Below are positions 8,721 through 17,827 of a stretch of DNA of 64,000 bases, piece by piece; position 1 is the first letter of the stretch; the number at the start of each line of letters is the position of its first letter. Under the pieces are notes generated by a model, which was not told where the DNA came from, searched no databases, and saw nothing but the letters and a program-made list of their open reading frames with translations. Source of the stretch: Candidatus Bathyarchaeia archaeon (GTDB lineage Archaea; Thermoproteota; Bathyarchaeia; 40CM-2-53-6); contig DASYWW010000015.1 in NCBI GenBank assembly GCA_035935655.1, forward strand, positions 53,015 through 117,014, in the 5' to 3' direction. Both the position numbers and the translations under genes were made by a program.

Positions 8721-9575
8721 TTGGGAATAGTGTTTGTGCGATAGGTTCTGTGCCTGCCAGTATAGGTCAGGTGAGCCTATGTCCAGCCAGATCTCATCTG
8801 ATTCCACTTTTGTCGTGTACACATTGAGGTTCCAGTCGACCATCTGCTGAATCCCATCGGTCAGTTGCAGCTCGCCTGCGAACCCTGCCTGCGTCGCCTC
8901 CAAGGCCGTGAAAATATTCGAATCAAACACATACACAGGCATAATCGCCAGTTTCGACGCCGGCTTCGACGGCTTCTCAACCAGCCTCTTCACCCTCACA
9001 AGCCCACTCTCAACCATCTCACCCTCTACAATCCCAAACCGCTTCGGATCGTCAACCTCCATCGAGAGAAAGAGAGCGTTGGCCTTGGACCCCTCACTCA
9101 TCCGCATCACTCTCCGCAAGTGATCCGCGTTTCTAGAAATGAAATGACTATCCCCCGCATGTACCATGAACTTATCCGATCCAGCAAACGATTTCGCCTT
9201 CAACACCGCATCGCCAAAACCCCGCGGCTCAGGCTGGTTAACCCAAGAAACAGTAGAGCCCTCGATCATCTTGTAGAAATTCTCCAGATCCGCTGCGGGA
9301 CCATCTTTCCCCTTGCTGTCAAGCATGGAGACGAAAGAGAGATCAGGAGTAAAGTGGTCCTCTATAGCTCTCTTCCCCCTTCCCACAATAAAGCAGAACT
9401 CTCTGAAGCCAACCTGGTACAATTGCTCGAAGACAAGTTGTACTATCGGTTTCAGGCAAAGGTCTCCATTTTTTCCTTTGGCGAAGACCGGTAGCATTTC
9501 TTTCGGTTGCTCTTTCGTTACTGATAAGAGTCTTGTTCCCAGCCCCGCAGCAGGGATAACCGCCTTCTTCAACAA
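8706..9575 (-). CDS. galU: UTP-glucose-1-phosphate uridylyltransferase (or related nucleotidyltransferase)
   Basis: 289 residues, the usual length for GalU. It joins UTP and glucose-1-phosphate into UDP-glucose and pyrophosphate in the cytoplasm. The N-terminal nucleotide-binding loop AAGLGTRLLSVTKEQPKEMLPV is intact. QPEPRGFGDAV at about residue 115, HAGDSHF (metal site) near 142 and VEKPSKP near 195 follow in family order. UDP-glucose would feed the dehydrogenase at 13.2 kb and the glycan locus. A decayed copy of its 5' end lies at 1.77-1.88 kb. Confidence 0.9.
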   Translation of the reverse strand: MLKKAVIPAAGLGTRLLSVTKEQPKEMLPVFAKGKNGDLCLKPIVQLVFEQLYQVGFREFCFIVGRGKRAIEDHFTPDLSFVSMLDSKGKDGPAADLENFYKMIEGSTVSWVNQPEPRGFGDAVLKAKSFAGSDKFMVHAGDSHFISRNADHLRRVMRMSEGSKANALFLSMEVDDPKRFGIVEGEMVESGLVRVKRLVEKPSKPASKLAIMPVYVFDSNIFTALEATQAGFAGELQLTDGIQQMVDWNLNVYTTKVESDEIWLDIGSPDLYWQAQNLSHKHYSQEPSN

Positions 9576-9617
9576 CTATAGAATCCGCTACCTTGAGAGA
9601 GAGTGGAGTTGTTTAGA

Positions 9618-9627
9618 GCTTATAATT
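9618..9627 (-). promoter_or_regulatory. TATA-like box of galU
   Basis: Minus-strand TAATTATAAG about 45 bp upstream of the galU ATG. The same block plus ACTAGCT recurs at the same distance in front of the galU remnant at 1882, which supports a conserved promoter. Confidence 0.5.
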
Positions 9628-9683
9628 ACTAGCTCCGATAGCAGAGGATATTCGAGTAATACAGAAACGGAACCGGCCTTCCT

Positions 9684-11516
9684 TTGATCAGTAGAACGAG
9701 GAACGACCGTGATTCCGAGGGTTTATTCGAGAGATCTGCCATTATCATGGGTAGTATGTTGGGGTCCCGTGTTGCGAAGCGAGCCTTTGAGGATCTTCGT
9801 CCGTATCTTTGGCCGATCGTTGCTATTCTGACAATATCGCTGCTAGCTGTGCCAATAACCCTCATTGTTCCTCTGCCCATCAAACTCCTAGTTGACAGTG
9901 TTCTCGGATCTCAGCCGTTGCCCGGATATCTCACGGTCTTTACAGGATCCCAAGTTTCCAAGAGTATCGCGTTAGGGCTAGCGATCAGTCTACTCATGGG
10001 AACCGCAGTTGTCACATACCTCCAGAACCTGTTGAACGTCTGGTACAGCAACAAGATCGGAAACCGGATGACACTCGACGTCCGAGCTCGCCTATTCCGA
10101 CAGATGCAACGCCTATCCATCGCCTACCACGACACCATGGGCGCTGCTGACTCAGCTTACCGTACACTCAACGATGCCCCAATGCTTCGGTCGTTCGGAA
10201 TCGACAGCGTCATCCCACTCACAACTTCCATCCTGACTCTCGCCGCAATGATCCTTGTCATGGTCTACCTCGACTGGCAGCTCGCCCTAGTAGCGCTGCT
10301 AGTATCTCCCCTGATGTTCCTCCTTACATTCGTATTCCGGCCGCGAATCCGTGCCGGATGGCGAAAGTACCGAGCCTCAGAGAGCGCTGCCATGGCAGTG
10401 GCACAAGAGAGCCTGGGCGCCTCCAGACTCGTCAAATCGTATGGTCAGGAAGAACGAAAAAACCAGCAGCTAATCTCACACTACGACGCAAGTCAGACCG
10501 CAGCCCTCAAAGTACAAGTAGACAGCGCAGTCTACAGCCTACTCGTCGGAATCGTAACAGCAGCCGGTCTGGCCGCTGTCCTCTACATAGGAATCGGCCA
10601 CGTACAAGCAGGCATACTGACCCTTGGCAGCCTTCTGGTCGTGAACTACTATGTGACCCAGCTCTACACCCCCCTCCGAAACGTAGGCCAGTCAATACTC
10701 GACATCCAAATGTCATTGACGGGAGTCGAGAGGTATCGTGCTGTTCTCGACGAAAAACCCGACGTCCCCGAATCACCAAACGCGCTCCCCCTAGCCAGAG
10801 CCAAGGGCAAGATCGCCTTTCAGAAAGTCTCTTTCGAATACACGAAAGGCCACCCAGTACTCCAAGATGTATCATTCGAGCTACCAGCAGCCAATTGTCT
10901 TGGCGTAGTCGGTCCGACCGGCTCAGGCAAGACCACGCTCTCAACCCTCCTCCTACGCCTCTTTGACCCCACCCGAGGCGTAATAACTTTGGACGATGTC
11001 GATCTGAAAGACTACAAGCTCGCCGACCTCCGAAACCAATATGCAGTCGTCCACCAGGAGACAGTACTTTTTTCGACGAGCGTAGCCGAGAACATTCGCT
11101 TCGCCCGCCCCAATGCATCGATGGGGGAAATTATCGCAGCAGCAACTGCAGCGAAAGCGCACGAGTTCATTACAGGTCTACCAAACGGATATGACACGTT
11201 GGTCGGCGATCGAGGAATGAAGCTCTCCGGCGGAGAGCGTCAGCGCATATCACTGGCCCGCGCATTTCTAAAGAACGCACCCATCCTCATACTCGACGAG
11301 CCCACCAGCTCACTAGATGTTCATACCGAATCCGCGATTCTCGAGACGATTCAGGAGCTGATGAAGGGCAGGACGACCATGATGATCGCGCACCGCGCAA
11401 GCACATTGAGAAACTGTAACATGATTCTCGTGATAGAGGAAGGCAGAGTAGCTCAGATGACAGATGAAGTAGAGTCGATAATCTCTGGCATGCAGGCTAC
11501 AACTGTACAATCCTGA
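9684..11516 (+). CDS. ABC exporter half-transporter (MsbA/multidrug type)
   Basis: 610 residues with fused membrane and ATPase domains. Six TM helices fall roughly at residues 40-330. The ATPase has Walker A GPTGSGKTT near 410, Q-loop VVHQETVLFS, signature LSGGERQR near 514, Walker B ILILDEPTSSLD near 534 and the switch AHR. It works as a dimer exporting lipid or hydrophobic substrates. The TTG at 9684 gives 21 residues before an ATG at 9747; the ATG is equally plausible as the true start. It is divergent from galU with a shared 108-bp promoter region, so lipid-linked glycan export is possible but unproven. Confidence 0.9.
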   Translation: MISRTRNDRDSEGLFERSAIIMGSMLGSRVAKRAFEDLRPYLWPIVAILTISLLAVPITLIVPLPIKLLVDSVLGSQPLPGYLTVFTGSQVSKSIALGLAISLLMGTAVVTYLQNLLNVWYSNKIGNRMTLDVRARLFRQMQRLSIAYHDTMGAADSAYRTLNDAPMLRSFGIDSVIPLTTSILTLAAMILVMVYLDWQLALVALLVSPLMFLLTFVFRPRIRAGWRKYRASESAAMAVAQESLGASRLVKSYGQEERKNQQLISHYDASQTAALKVQVDSAVYSLLVGIVTAAGLAAVLYIGIGHVQAGILTLGSLLVVNYYVTQLYTPLRNVGQSILDIQMSLTGVERYRAVLDEKPDVPESPNALPLARAKGKIAFQKVSFEYTKGHPVLQDVSFELPAANCLGVVGPTGSGKTTLSTLLLRLFDPTRGVITLDDVDLKDYKLADLRNQYAVVHQETVLFSTSVAENIRFARPNASMGEIIAAATAAKAHEFITGLPNGYDTLVGDRGMKLSGGERQRISLARAFLKNAPILILDEPTSSLDVHTESAILETIQELMKGRTTMMIAHRASTLRNCNMILVIEEGRVAQMTDEVESIISGMQATTVQS

Positions 11517-11566
11517 TCCATAGTCAGTCGTCTCGGGATTTGAGCACTCTCGATACGTGATCGGTC

Positions 11567-12616
11567 TTAGGCATCGATAGCTCCGAGGGTTTCGAGTACA
11601 TGATTCAGGATGGTTGTTGCGGACGGTGGGCTCAAGTTCGACAGCACGACTATCGTGTGGTCTCCGTTCGGCTCGAATCGGAACTCAGCGTTGACGCCAG
11701 GCGCTCCACCTCCATTGCCGACGAAGCGTCGTCTCCCAACGACTTGTTCGCGAAGCGCGTACCCATGCTTGGGCCGCTCTGCGCCTGAAAAAGTACCGTT
11801 TAGGAGATGATCGGTCATACCTTGGCCGAGAAGCTTACCTGTTGTTAGCCCCTGCGCAAACGCCACAAGGTCTGCCACCGTTGAATAGCCCCCGCCAGCG
11901 GGGTTCCCACGATCCAGCAGCCTCGTGTTTTCGTTCATCTCAGATGTTCCTGATGCCGCTGGGACACGCTCTCGAGACATAGCTGGGAGCCCGTCCGGCC
12001 CAACCGACACATACCCAGTTGCAACACCTTCTGTACGACCTTGCTCGAATCCCGTCTGTAACATGCCGGCCGGATCGTAGATGTGTGCTCTCACATATTT
12101 TTCGTAAGGCGTTCCGGTCACCATTTCGATGAGGCGTCCGAGCAAAACATATCCGGAATTATTGTACTCCTGACGAGTGCCAGGCTCGAATAGCAGTGGC
12201 TTGGAGGCGAAAACCTGAACCAGATCATCGAGAGTAGAGATACTAGATCGCTCGCGCACGTAGTCCGGGCTCATGTATTCCGGAAGACCCGCTCGATGCG
12301 TCAGCAGATAGTGGAGTGTGATTTTCTGTGCAGCGTCACGATTCGGATAGTCAGGTAGATAATTCGCAATCGGCGCGTCGAAATTCAACTGTCCAGCCTC
12401 CACGAGCTGTGCGATGGCAATGGAAGTGAATGTTTTGTTGATGGACCCAATGTTGAATCGTGTGTCGATTGTGTTTGAAACATTCCGAGCACGATTGGCG
12501 AGGCCAACCGCCTGCTGGAAGACAGCTCTAACCCCTTGGGTAACCGTCACGACCCCTGAAAAGAAGCCTGTCGCGTATTGTTGATTCAACATTGCGCTAA
12601 TGGACCCATCGTCCAC
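11567..12616 (-). CDS. Serine hydrolase of the beta-lactamase/class C penicillin-binding family
   Basis: 349 residues. The catalytic S-x-x-K tetrad is S58-I-N-K61 and the Y-x-N motif is Y151-N-N153, with a C-terminal VGNGGGAPG that corresponds to the (H/K)xG region. There is no signal peptide, so a cytoplasmic esterase or peptidase is more likely than an antibiotic-degrading enzyme. The AbrB-type gene lies 41 bp upstream on the same strand, possibly one transcript. Confidence 0.83.
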   Translation of the reverse strand: MDDGSISAMLNQQYATGFFSGVVTVTQGVRAVFQQAVGLANRARNVSNTIDTRFNIGSINKTFTSIAIAQLVEAGQLNFDAPIANYLPDYPNRDAAQKITLHYLLTHRAGLPEYMSPDYVRERSSISTLDDLVQVFASKPLLFEPGTRQEYNNSGYVLLGRLIEMVTGTPYEKYVRAHIYDPAGMLQTGFEQGRTEGVATGYVSVGPDGLPAMSRERVPAASGTSEMNENTRLLDRGNPAGGGYSTVADLVAFAQGLTTGKLLGQGMTDHLLNGTFSGAERPKHGYALREQVVGRRRFVGNGGGAPGVNAEFRFEPNGDHTIVVLSNLSPPSATTILNHVLETLGAIDA

Positions 12617-12657
12617 TGTATTCGATTTCTTCGCCAGCGTTGCCCAGTCCTACTCGG

Positions 12658-12894
12658 CTAACTGGAGGGTTTCTTGCCCCGGCTCTTCTGTAGGAATGGA
12701 ATGTCCACTTTCAGCTCCCCTTTTCCCACGAAAAAGGGTCCATCCCCTTGTCTCGAGAACACCATGATACCTCCCGGCTGAATTCCGAGAAGCTCTAGAA
12801 TCCTCTTCGGGATGGTCGTCCTTCCCCGTTCGTCAATGTGAACCGCCAGCAGTACCTTCTTCTCCTTCAAACACCCAATTACCCCACCACCCAC
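12658..12894 (-). CDS. AbrB/SpoVT-type swapped-hairpin transcription regulator
   Basis: 78 residues. VHIDERGRTTIPKRILELLGIQPGGIMVF is the swapped-hairpin beta-barrel signature (D-x-x-G-R-x-x-I-P). The C-terminus is basic. A TTAATA element lies about 20 bp upstream of the GTG, consistent with a leaderless message; an internal TTG eight codons further on is the alternative start. It may control the downstream hydrolase or itself. Confidence 0.75.
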   Translation of the reverse strand: MGGGVIGCLKEKKVLLAVHIDERGRTTIPKRILELLGIQPGGIMVFSRQGDGPFFVGKGELKVDIPFLQKSRGKKPSS

Positions 12895-13118
12895 ATTGGG
12901 TAATCAGGTATTAACCGTTTCTGGGATCGAACCGAAATCTGAATCAAACCGATGGGTCTGAAGTTGCTCAACTTATGACGAGTAGAGCTACGAGAGAGAG
13001 ATTCTTGTCGCCCAGCCATGCGATCCTGATAGCGTATTTGGCCACCATCGAGAGTCTCCTACTTCGTCAGGCAAGCGGATTGAACACGGTGGGAAGATGA
13101 GGCGGGAGAATCGCCAGA

Positions 13119-13126
13119 TTTTATAG
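13119..13126 (+). promoter_or_regulatory. TATA box of the nucleotide-sugar dehydrogenase gene
   Basis: TTTTATAG ends 26 bp before the TTG start codon, the spacing expected if transcription begins at or within a few bases of the start. Confidence 0.55.
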
Positions 13127-13151
13127 TTCCTCGTAAATACTGCCCGGCAAC

Positions 13152-14501
13152 TTGAAGAGCACATCAGCCATCTCGATCGTCGGAATGGGATACGTCGGTC
13201 TGTGCACTGCGGCAACTTTCGCATCCCGCGGTATCAAGACGATTGGAATCGACATTGATGAGGCGAGAATAGAACAGATCCAAAGAGGAAAAGCTCCACT
13301 TCATGAGCCGCAGCTCGAAGGGATGCTCAAGAGAGCTGTCAAACAAAAACTCCTAGGCGCTACTAACCACATTTCCGGGGCTGGGGAGACAGATACAACG
13401 TTTTTGACAGTTGGAACTCCAAGTCAAGAGAACGGATCAATCGACCTCTCCTACATAAAAAACGCAACCGAGGACCTAGGGAACGTTCTCCGGGAAAAGC
13501 CGGGATACCACCTTGTCGTTGTCAAGAGCACCGTCATTCCCGGCACCACCAACGGCACGGTAAAACGGTTCTTAGAACAGTCGAGCGGCAAGAAGATAGG
13601 ACCCGAGCTTGGATTATGTGCAAATCCCGAGTTCTTGAAAGAGGGAACCGCGATCAACGACGCCCTTCACCCGGATAAGATAGTTATCGGATCTAACGAG
13701 AAGAAATCAGCGAGCGAACTTACTAGGCTTTACCGGCGATTCTATGGATCCGAGCTTCCACCGATTATCTCGACTTCTCCTGAGGCAGCTGAGCTTGTCA
13801 AATATGCTAGCAACGCTTTCCTAGCGACCAAGGTGAGCTTCATCAATACCATTGCGAATATCGCCCAGCAGATACCAGGCGTAGATGTTAGCACAATAGC
13901 AGAGGCTATAGGTCACGATCCTAGAATCGGAAAACTATTCCTGAAAGCCGGCCCCGGATATGGAGGAAGCTGCTTCCACAAAGACCTCCAAGCTCTAATC
14001 AACTACAGCAAGAACAACGGATACAATCCCCACCTATTCCAGGCCACCGAAGATACCAACGAACACCAAGCCAACAGAGTGGTTAGCATGGCGGAGACAC
14101 TCCTCGGATCACTGTCGAACAAGCGAGTCGCAGTCCTAGGTCTCGCGTTCAAGAAGGACACAGACGATATCCGGGAAGCAGCATCACTACGCACCATCGA
14201 GAGTCTCATGAAAAAAGGTGCGAGCATTGTCGCCTACGATCCCATGGCCATAGCCAACACGAAGAAGCAGCTGGCAGACCAAATTGAGTACGCAGAGAAT
14301 CCTCGGGCCGCTCTCAAGGAAGCTGACTGCGCCATCATAATGACCGAATGGGATGAACTTCGAAAGCTCGAAGCCAAAGATTTCAAAGCCCAAATGAAAA
14401 CGCCAAACCTTGTAGACGCAAGGCGAATCTACGATCCTGGCGCCTTCAGCGATCTAAACTATGTCGCGATCGGGGTTGGACCAAAAAGGATCCCGCACTA
14501 G
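13152..14501 (+). CDS. UDP-glucose 6-dehydrogenase / nucleotide-sugar dehydrogenase
   Basis: 449 residues, all three domains present. The NAD-binding loop is IVGMGYVG at residues 9-16. KSTVIPGTT sits near 118 and ANPEFLKEG near 158. Catalytic Cys274 is in GPGYGGSCFHKD. The C-terminal domain carries LGLAFKKDTDDIREA. It oxidises the C6 alcohol of UDP-glucose or UDP-ManNAc (or similar) to the uronate with two NAD. Sequence alone does not separate these substrates. The start is TTG, supported by a TATA box 26 bp upstream. It probably draws on galU product. Confidence 0.9.
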   Translation: MKSTSAISIVGMGYVGLCTAATFASRGIKTIGIDIDEARIEQIQRGKAPLHEPQLEGMLKRAVKQKLLGATNHISGAGETDTTFLTVGTPSQENGSIDLSYIKNATEDLGNVLREKPGYHLVVVKSTVIPGTTNGTVKRFLEQSSGKKIGPELGLCANPEFLKEGTAINDALHPDKIVIGSNEKKSASELTRLYRRFYGSELPPIISTSPEAAELVKYASNAFLATKVSFINTIANIAQQIPGVDVSTIAEAIGHDPRIGKLFLKAGPGYGGSCFHKDLQALINYSKNNGYNPHLFQATEDTNEHQANRVVSMAETLLGSLSNKRVAVLGLAFKKDTDDIREAASLRTIESLMKKGASIVAYDPMAIANTKKQLADQIEYAENPRAALKEADCAIIMTEWDELRKLEAKDFKAQMKTPNLVDARRIYDPGAFSDLNYVAIGVGPKRIPH

Positions 14502-14626
14502 AAGTCCGCCAAGAAGACAGAGGAGAGGTTGACCAATCTCCAACGGTCGGGGCGATCGACCATTATGGAATGATGAGTATCGATTGTTTTATATTCTTTA
14601 GCGGGTTTTAGCCGGATCTCCGGAGA

Positions 14627-14908
14627 ATAACCTCGAAATATATTCTCCTACTTGACGCCTCAAAGTATCTTCTCCTACTCGCGCTATTCGGTGGCGCGCT
14701 CTTCCTAACAGTACCATTCTGGACCAACAGATACACCGCAATCGCACTCGTAGCGTTCATGCTGCTCGCAGGCGCCATAGTTGGCTGGAAAAACTCGACC
14801 AGCTATGCAGAAGACGGCGCACGAGTCAACAAGAAGCAGATGCGGCACGGTTTCGAAGAATACGTAAAAATGGTCGGGGAGGTGAAAGACAAATATGTGG
14901 AAGATTAG
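14627..14908 (+). CDS. Small two-TM membrane protein with no standard start codon
   Basis: The frame encodes two hydrophobic helices (YLLLLALFGGALFLTV and IALVAFMLLAGAIVGW), then a charged tail ending KMVGEVKDKYVED. No ATG, GTG or TTG precedes the first helix in frame; the first is ATG at 14759, inside helix 2. An ATA at 14627 follows a purine-rich CCGGAGA and lies about 30 bp after TTTTATATT (14587-14595). I placed the start there provisionally. Alternatives are a 49-residue product from 14759 or a base error upstream. Function is unknown. Confidence 0.4.
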   Translation: MTSKYILLLDASKYLLLLALFGGALFLTVPFWTNRYTAIALVAFMLLAGAIVGWKNSTSYAEDGARVNKKQMRHGFEEYVKMVGEVKDKYVED

Positions 14909-15023
14909 ATTCGTCTCGGCTCTACCGAAGATCGCCATATTCACAAGCTTCGCCCTAGCTATCGTGCTGCCTCTATCAGGAGGCTATGGCTGTGGAACAG
15001 AAGGCGACGTCTGCCGGTTGTAA
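14895..15023 (+). CDS. 42-residue membrane or secreted mini-protein
   Basis: The ATG at 14895 overlaps the end of the preceding frame by 14 nt. The product starts MWKIRFVSALPK and has one hydrophobic segment of about 18 residues. It ends with a short extracytoplasmic tail holding two Cys (GYGCGTEGDVC). The overlap suggests translational coupling with the upstream small membrane protein. No family is recognised. Confidence 0.42.
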   Translation: MWKIRFVSALPKIAIFTSFALAIVLPLSGGYGCGTEGDVCRL

Positions 15024-15188
15024 GCCCTCGACCTCTGTTCATCCGAGGATATGTCGCAGGAAAACCGGTCCCTGACAGGAAGGTCTCGATGGCCGGCTGC
15101 GCGAGCTATCGCCAGTTCGAGAGCTCCCGAGGCATCCTTGAACTCGGAAGGATGGTAACAATGGCTTAGAAAACCCCTCCCAGGCCGA

Positions 15189-15563
15189 TTGCATAGAAGT
15201 GATTACGATGGGTCTTGGAAACCATTGAGACCTGATATTTTCATTCTCGGAATAATAATGGTTGTCCTGGGTCCCGTTTTGACAGCCGCAGCGGCCAGCT
15301 CGTGCCTACTGACGATACTCTCAGGCAACGTGTTCGCCTGCGCAAATGATTTGCCCATATTCATTGGTGGAGGAGCTCTGTTTGTCGCCGGAATAATCAC
15401 TTGCTTGGTTGGAGTGATAATGCCCGAACCTCAACCTCGCCCTCGCGCCCCTTCAAGCACAGCGAACACGCTCCAAACCGGTCAGCATGTATGCAAGAAA
15501 TGCGGACGCGTCAACGCGTACGGCTTGTTCGCGTGTCCATTTTGTGGCCAAACGGCCGCGTGA
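15189..15563 (+). CDS. Small membrane protein with C-terminal zinc ribbon
   Basis: 124 residues from a TTG start. TM helices lie at about 16-37 and 55-78. A Pro/Arg linker is followed by a zinc ribbon, C-x2-C (CKKC) then CPFC 15 residues later. Archaea have many small membrane proteins that carry such a cytoplasmic zinc ribbon; their roles are mostly unknown. It belongs to the cluster of small membrane genes at 14.6-17.2 kb. Confidence 0.7.
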   Translation: MHRSDYDGSWKPLRPDIFILGIIMVVLGPVLTAAAASSCLLTILSGNVFACANDLPIFIGGGALFVAGIITCLVGVIMPEPQPRPRAPSSTANTLQTGQHVCKKCGRVNAYGLFACPFCGQTAA

Positions 15564-15616
15564 ACATGATTCACTAAACCAAGTGCGACAACTGATCACG
15601 AGATAACTTTCGAATC

Positions 15617-16267
15617 TTATTGCTGAGAGTTCTGGCCTCTATTCTGGTCAGGATTTACTCTCTTCAAAACCGGCATGGTCCCGGTTATCACAGTGGAAGG
15701 AGTACCCATCTGAGTTCTCTCCGGCGGCGTGGTTGGCCGGGGCATTACAGGTGGGGGCGGTGGGGTCTCTCTAATCTCTACTTGCGGAATAGGTTCCATT
15801 GAAGCCTGGTGGGCCATGTCTGCCTTGAGGGCGGCCACCATCGGGTGAAGGTCCACAGCTTGCTTCGGAGTTGACATTACCGGAGACATTGTGGGAACTC
15901 GCGGCCCATTGGCCAGAGCTCCAATCTGCTGGTGTGTTGATTTTAGAACTTTGAAAAGCCCCAGGGCCAAGCCCAGCACGCCAACGAAGACTAGAATCGC
16001 GATGAGCGAGCCGTCAGTCTGGATTATGTCGCCGACGTACGCCTGGAAATAGATATTGTTCAAGTATTCCTCGACAAGCCAGAAGGCGAAAAAGACGATC
16101 ACCAGCGACTGTAACGCCATTACGATCTTGGCGTAGCCTGGAGTCAACCTCTTTCCCGGAAAATCGGCACTCTGAGTCATAAACTGAAAACCCTGCCAGT
16201 TCTCCCTTGTTTCCGAAGAAGGCTCTGGGCCTATGTCAAAGTGGTGAAACAAGAGCAGCCTAGTCAT
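15617..16267 (-). CDS. YLNN-family two-TM protein, long-tailed member
   Basis: 216 residues. Two TM helices (about 48-66 and 83-105) flank a loop containing EYLNNIYFQAYV. A Pro-rich cytoplasmic tail of about 100 residues ends with MPVLKRVNP. The loop motif recurs in the proteins at 16775-17203 (EYLNNQYLQVYM) and 32408-32863 (TYLNNIYFQTYV). The MPVLK(R/I) element is shared with the first of these. The first 30 or so residues look unconserved; the internal Met of QFMTQSADF is an alternative start. No known family is recognised. Confidence 0.65.
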   Translation of the reverse strand: MTRLLLFHHFDIGPEPSSETRENWQGFQFMTQSADFPGKRLTPGYAKIVMALQSLVIVFFAFWLVEEYLNNIYFQAYVGDIIQTDGSLIAILVFVGVLGLALGLFKVLKSTHQQIGALANGPRVPTMSPVMSTPKQAVDLHPMVAALKADMAHQASMEPIPQVEIRETPPPPPVMPRPTTPPERTQMGTPSTVITGTMPVLKRVNPDQNRGQNSQQ

Positions 16268-16561
16268 GGTACTTATTTTTCACGAATAGCATGGCGGGAC
16301 AGCCACGAGCGCAACGCCTCTGCACATGCCAACTCTTCGGTGAGGCTTTGAAAAAATCGAAACGAAGGTTCCGAGCGAAATTCAGAGCGTCGATCACACC
16401 CGCTTGCTCCAAGGGCGCTTGAGTCAAGTTTTTTGCCCGACTCGGGAACACTCTAGAACCTCGCGCTTTGAAGCGATTCTCGATTAGGCTCAGGGGGTTA
16501 AATATTGAAATGCAATGCCGAAATTCTCGGTTGCTACGACTTGCCAAATCCTAGGAAGCTG

Positions 16562-16765
16562 ATGCAGCTTCAAGATACGATAAACGAGGACTTGCTGAAG
16601 GCGAGACTTCCGGAGATCAGAATAGACGGGTTCAAGCTTCCAGACCAAGCACTAGAGATCACTTTTGAACGGGAAACGGTGACCGGGGAAAACAAAGATA
16701 GACTTTGGGAGATCATAAACACTCATTACAAGAAATTACTAAGAGAGCTTGAACTCAAGGAGTAG
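16562..16765 (+). CDS. Small acidic/basic hypothetical protein
   Basis: 67 residues from the ATG at 16562. An upstream TTG at 16505 would add 19 residues including two Cys, but overlaps a TTAAATATT that could be the TATA element. The product is highly charged and predicted helical at its C-terminus (NTHYKKLLRELELKE). It lies between two convergent YLNN-family genes, ending 10 bp before the next one. No family is recognised. Confidence 0.5.
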   Translation: MQLQDTINEDLLKARLPEIRIDGFKLPDQALEITFERETVTGENKDRLWEIINTHYKKLLRELELKE

Positions 16766-16774
16766 CTCTCGGGC

Positions 16775-17203
16775 TTATTCTTCGTAGTTTGAGCGCTTTT
16801 TCCATCTCTGCATAGAACCGTGCAATTGGCCAATCTCATCCCTAGTCTCGGGGCGCGCAATTTTGAGAACTGGCATTGGGGATGACTCTTGCACGCCTAC
16901 TGTTTTCATGTCGGACCCGGCCTCGACCTTTTCTGAAAGGTGTTCAATTTCTCCGAGAATATTCCCCGCTTTGAGAAGGATCCCGATCAGTGCCGTTCCA
17001 ACCAGGCCTCCAAAGCCTACAATCGCAAGCATGGACTCTCTTCCAGCGAGAAGGCCATACATGTACACCTGAAGATACTGATTGTTTAGGTACTCATTGT
17101 AGACCCAGCCCGCAAGGCCGACGATAACGATTGCTTGAACGGCTAAGAGAATCCTTGCAAATCCGGGAACGCTCGACCAGTAACGCCGAATAGCCTGAGC
17201 CAC
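16775..17203 (-). CDS. YLNN-family two-TM protein, short member
   Basis: 142 residues. TM1 is about 14-34, the loop is NEYLNNQYLQVYM, TM2 is about 53-75, followed by a charged, probably coiled segment (ILGEIEHLSEKVE). The tail contains MPVLKIARPETRDEIGQ. It aligns with the 216-residue paralogue over both helices, the loop and the MPVLK element. This is not seen in any family I know. Confidence 0.68.
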   Translation of the reverse strand: MAQAIRRYWSSVPGFARILLAVQAIVIVGLAGWVYNEYLNNQYLQVYMYGLLAGRESMLAIVGFGGLVGTALIGILLKAGNILGEIEHLSEKVEAGSDMKTVGVQESSPMPVLKIARPETRDEIGQLHGSMQRWKKRSNYEE

Positions 17204-17585
17204 GACTCGTCCTCTGTTCCTCTGATGGTTTGGTCGATTATGTCAAAATACTGGAACACTTGTTCCTAATGCCTGGTACTCACCGGGCCCCGGGAAAAAG
17301 CCAATTTTCCGTTCACTTCAACCTCGATCTCCCCTAACCGAAGTATCCTCTCGACCTAAGAGGCATCGTGGGACATCGTCTAAGATCACTCGCTCAAACA
17401 ATCCCCCGGGGGCTAGCCTCAAAGCAACGACACACGCATTGTTTGAGTTGGCTACGGCATTTTGTCGCATCTGTCCGAGGGCTACTCCGGTTGCACCGGG
17501 ACAGCTATCGCTATACGAAGAGCGCTGACCAGCCACTGTACCATACATGTTATAAACAAAGATCAGCCACTGCACAGTTGGAGCG

Positions 17586-17798
17586 ATGGAGTCGTTAGTA
17601 GTTCCTCCAACCGCTGAGCCTCGAGGCTCTTCGATCGCTGGGGACGAGTTCTTTTTCCTGAAACTCTTCCTACGATACACGATAGACTCAGCCTCGCGGG
17701 TCGAAGCGGCCCCCATTGAAACAATACTCTACGGAGTAGAGACGCGAGCAGAAAGACTGGGCTTCTATTCCGGCCCTGCTGTTTCTCCGGTACTTTAG
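17586..17798 (+). CDS. Possible 70-residue hypothetical protein
   Basis: An ATG-started frame of 70 codons begins about 30 bp after TTATAAAC, the spacing of an archaeal promoter with a short leader. The middle is hydrophobic (EFFFLKLFLRY). There is no homology I can name. A competing minus-strand frame overlaps it, so it may be chance. Confidence 0.3.
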   Translation: MESLVVPPTAEPRGSSIAGDEFFFLKLFLRYTIDSASRVEAAPIETILYGVETRAERLGFYSGPAVSPVL

Positions 17799-17827
17799 TC
17801 TAGAGCCCTTCCGCGAACTAAGCGGCC

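Noticed and set aside
16260..16547. 95-codon minus-strand frame upstream of the YLNN gene
   Set aside because: It has no recognisable motif, overlaps both neighbours and has an uneven composition with scattered Cys; it looks like a chance frame.
17318..17716. 132-codon minus-strand frame in the gene-poor kilobase
   Set aside because: No homology, signal peptide or domain; it overlaps a plus-strand frame that has a promoter at the right distance.
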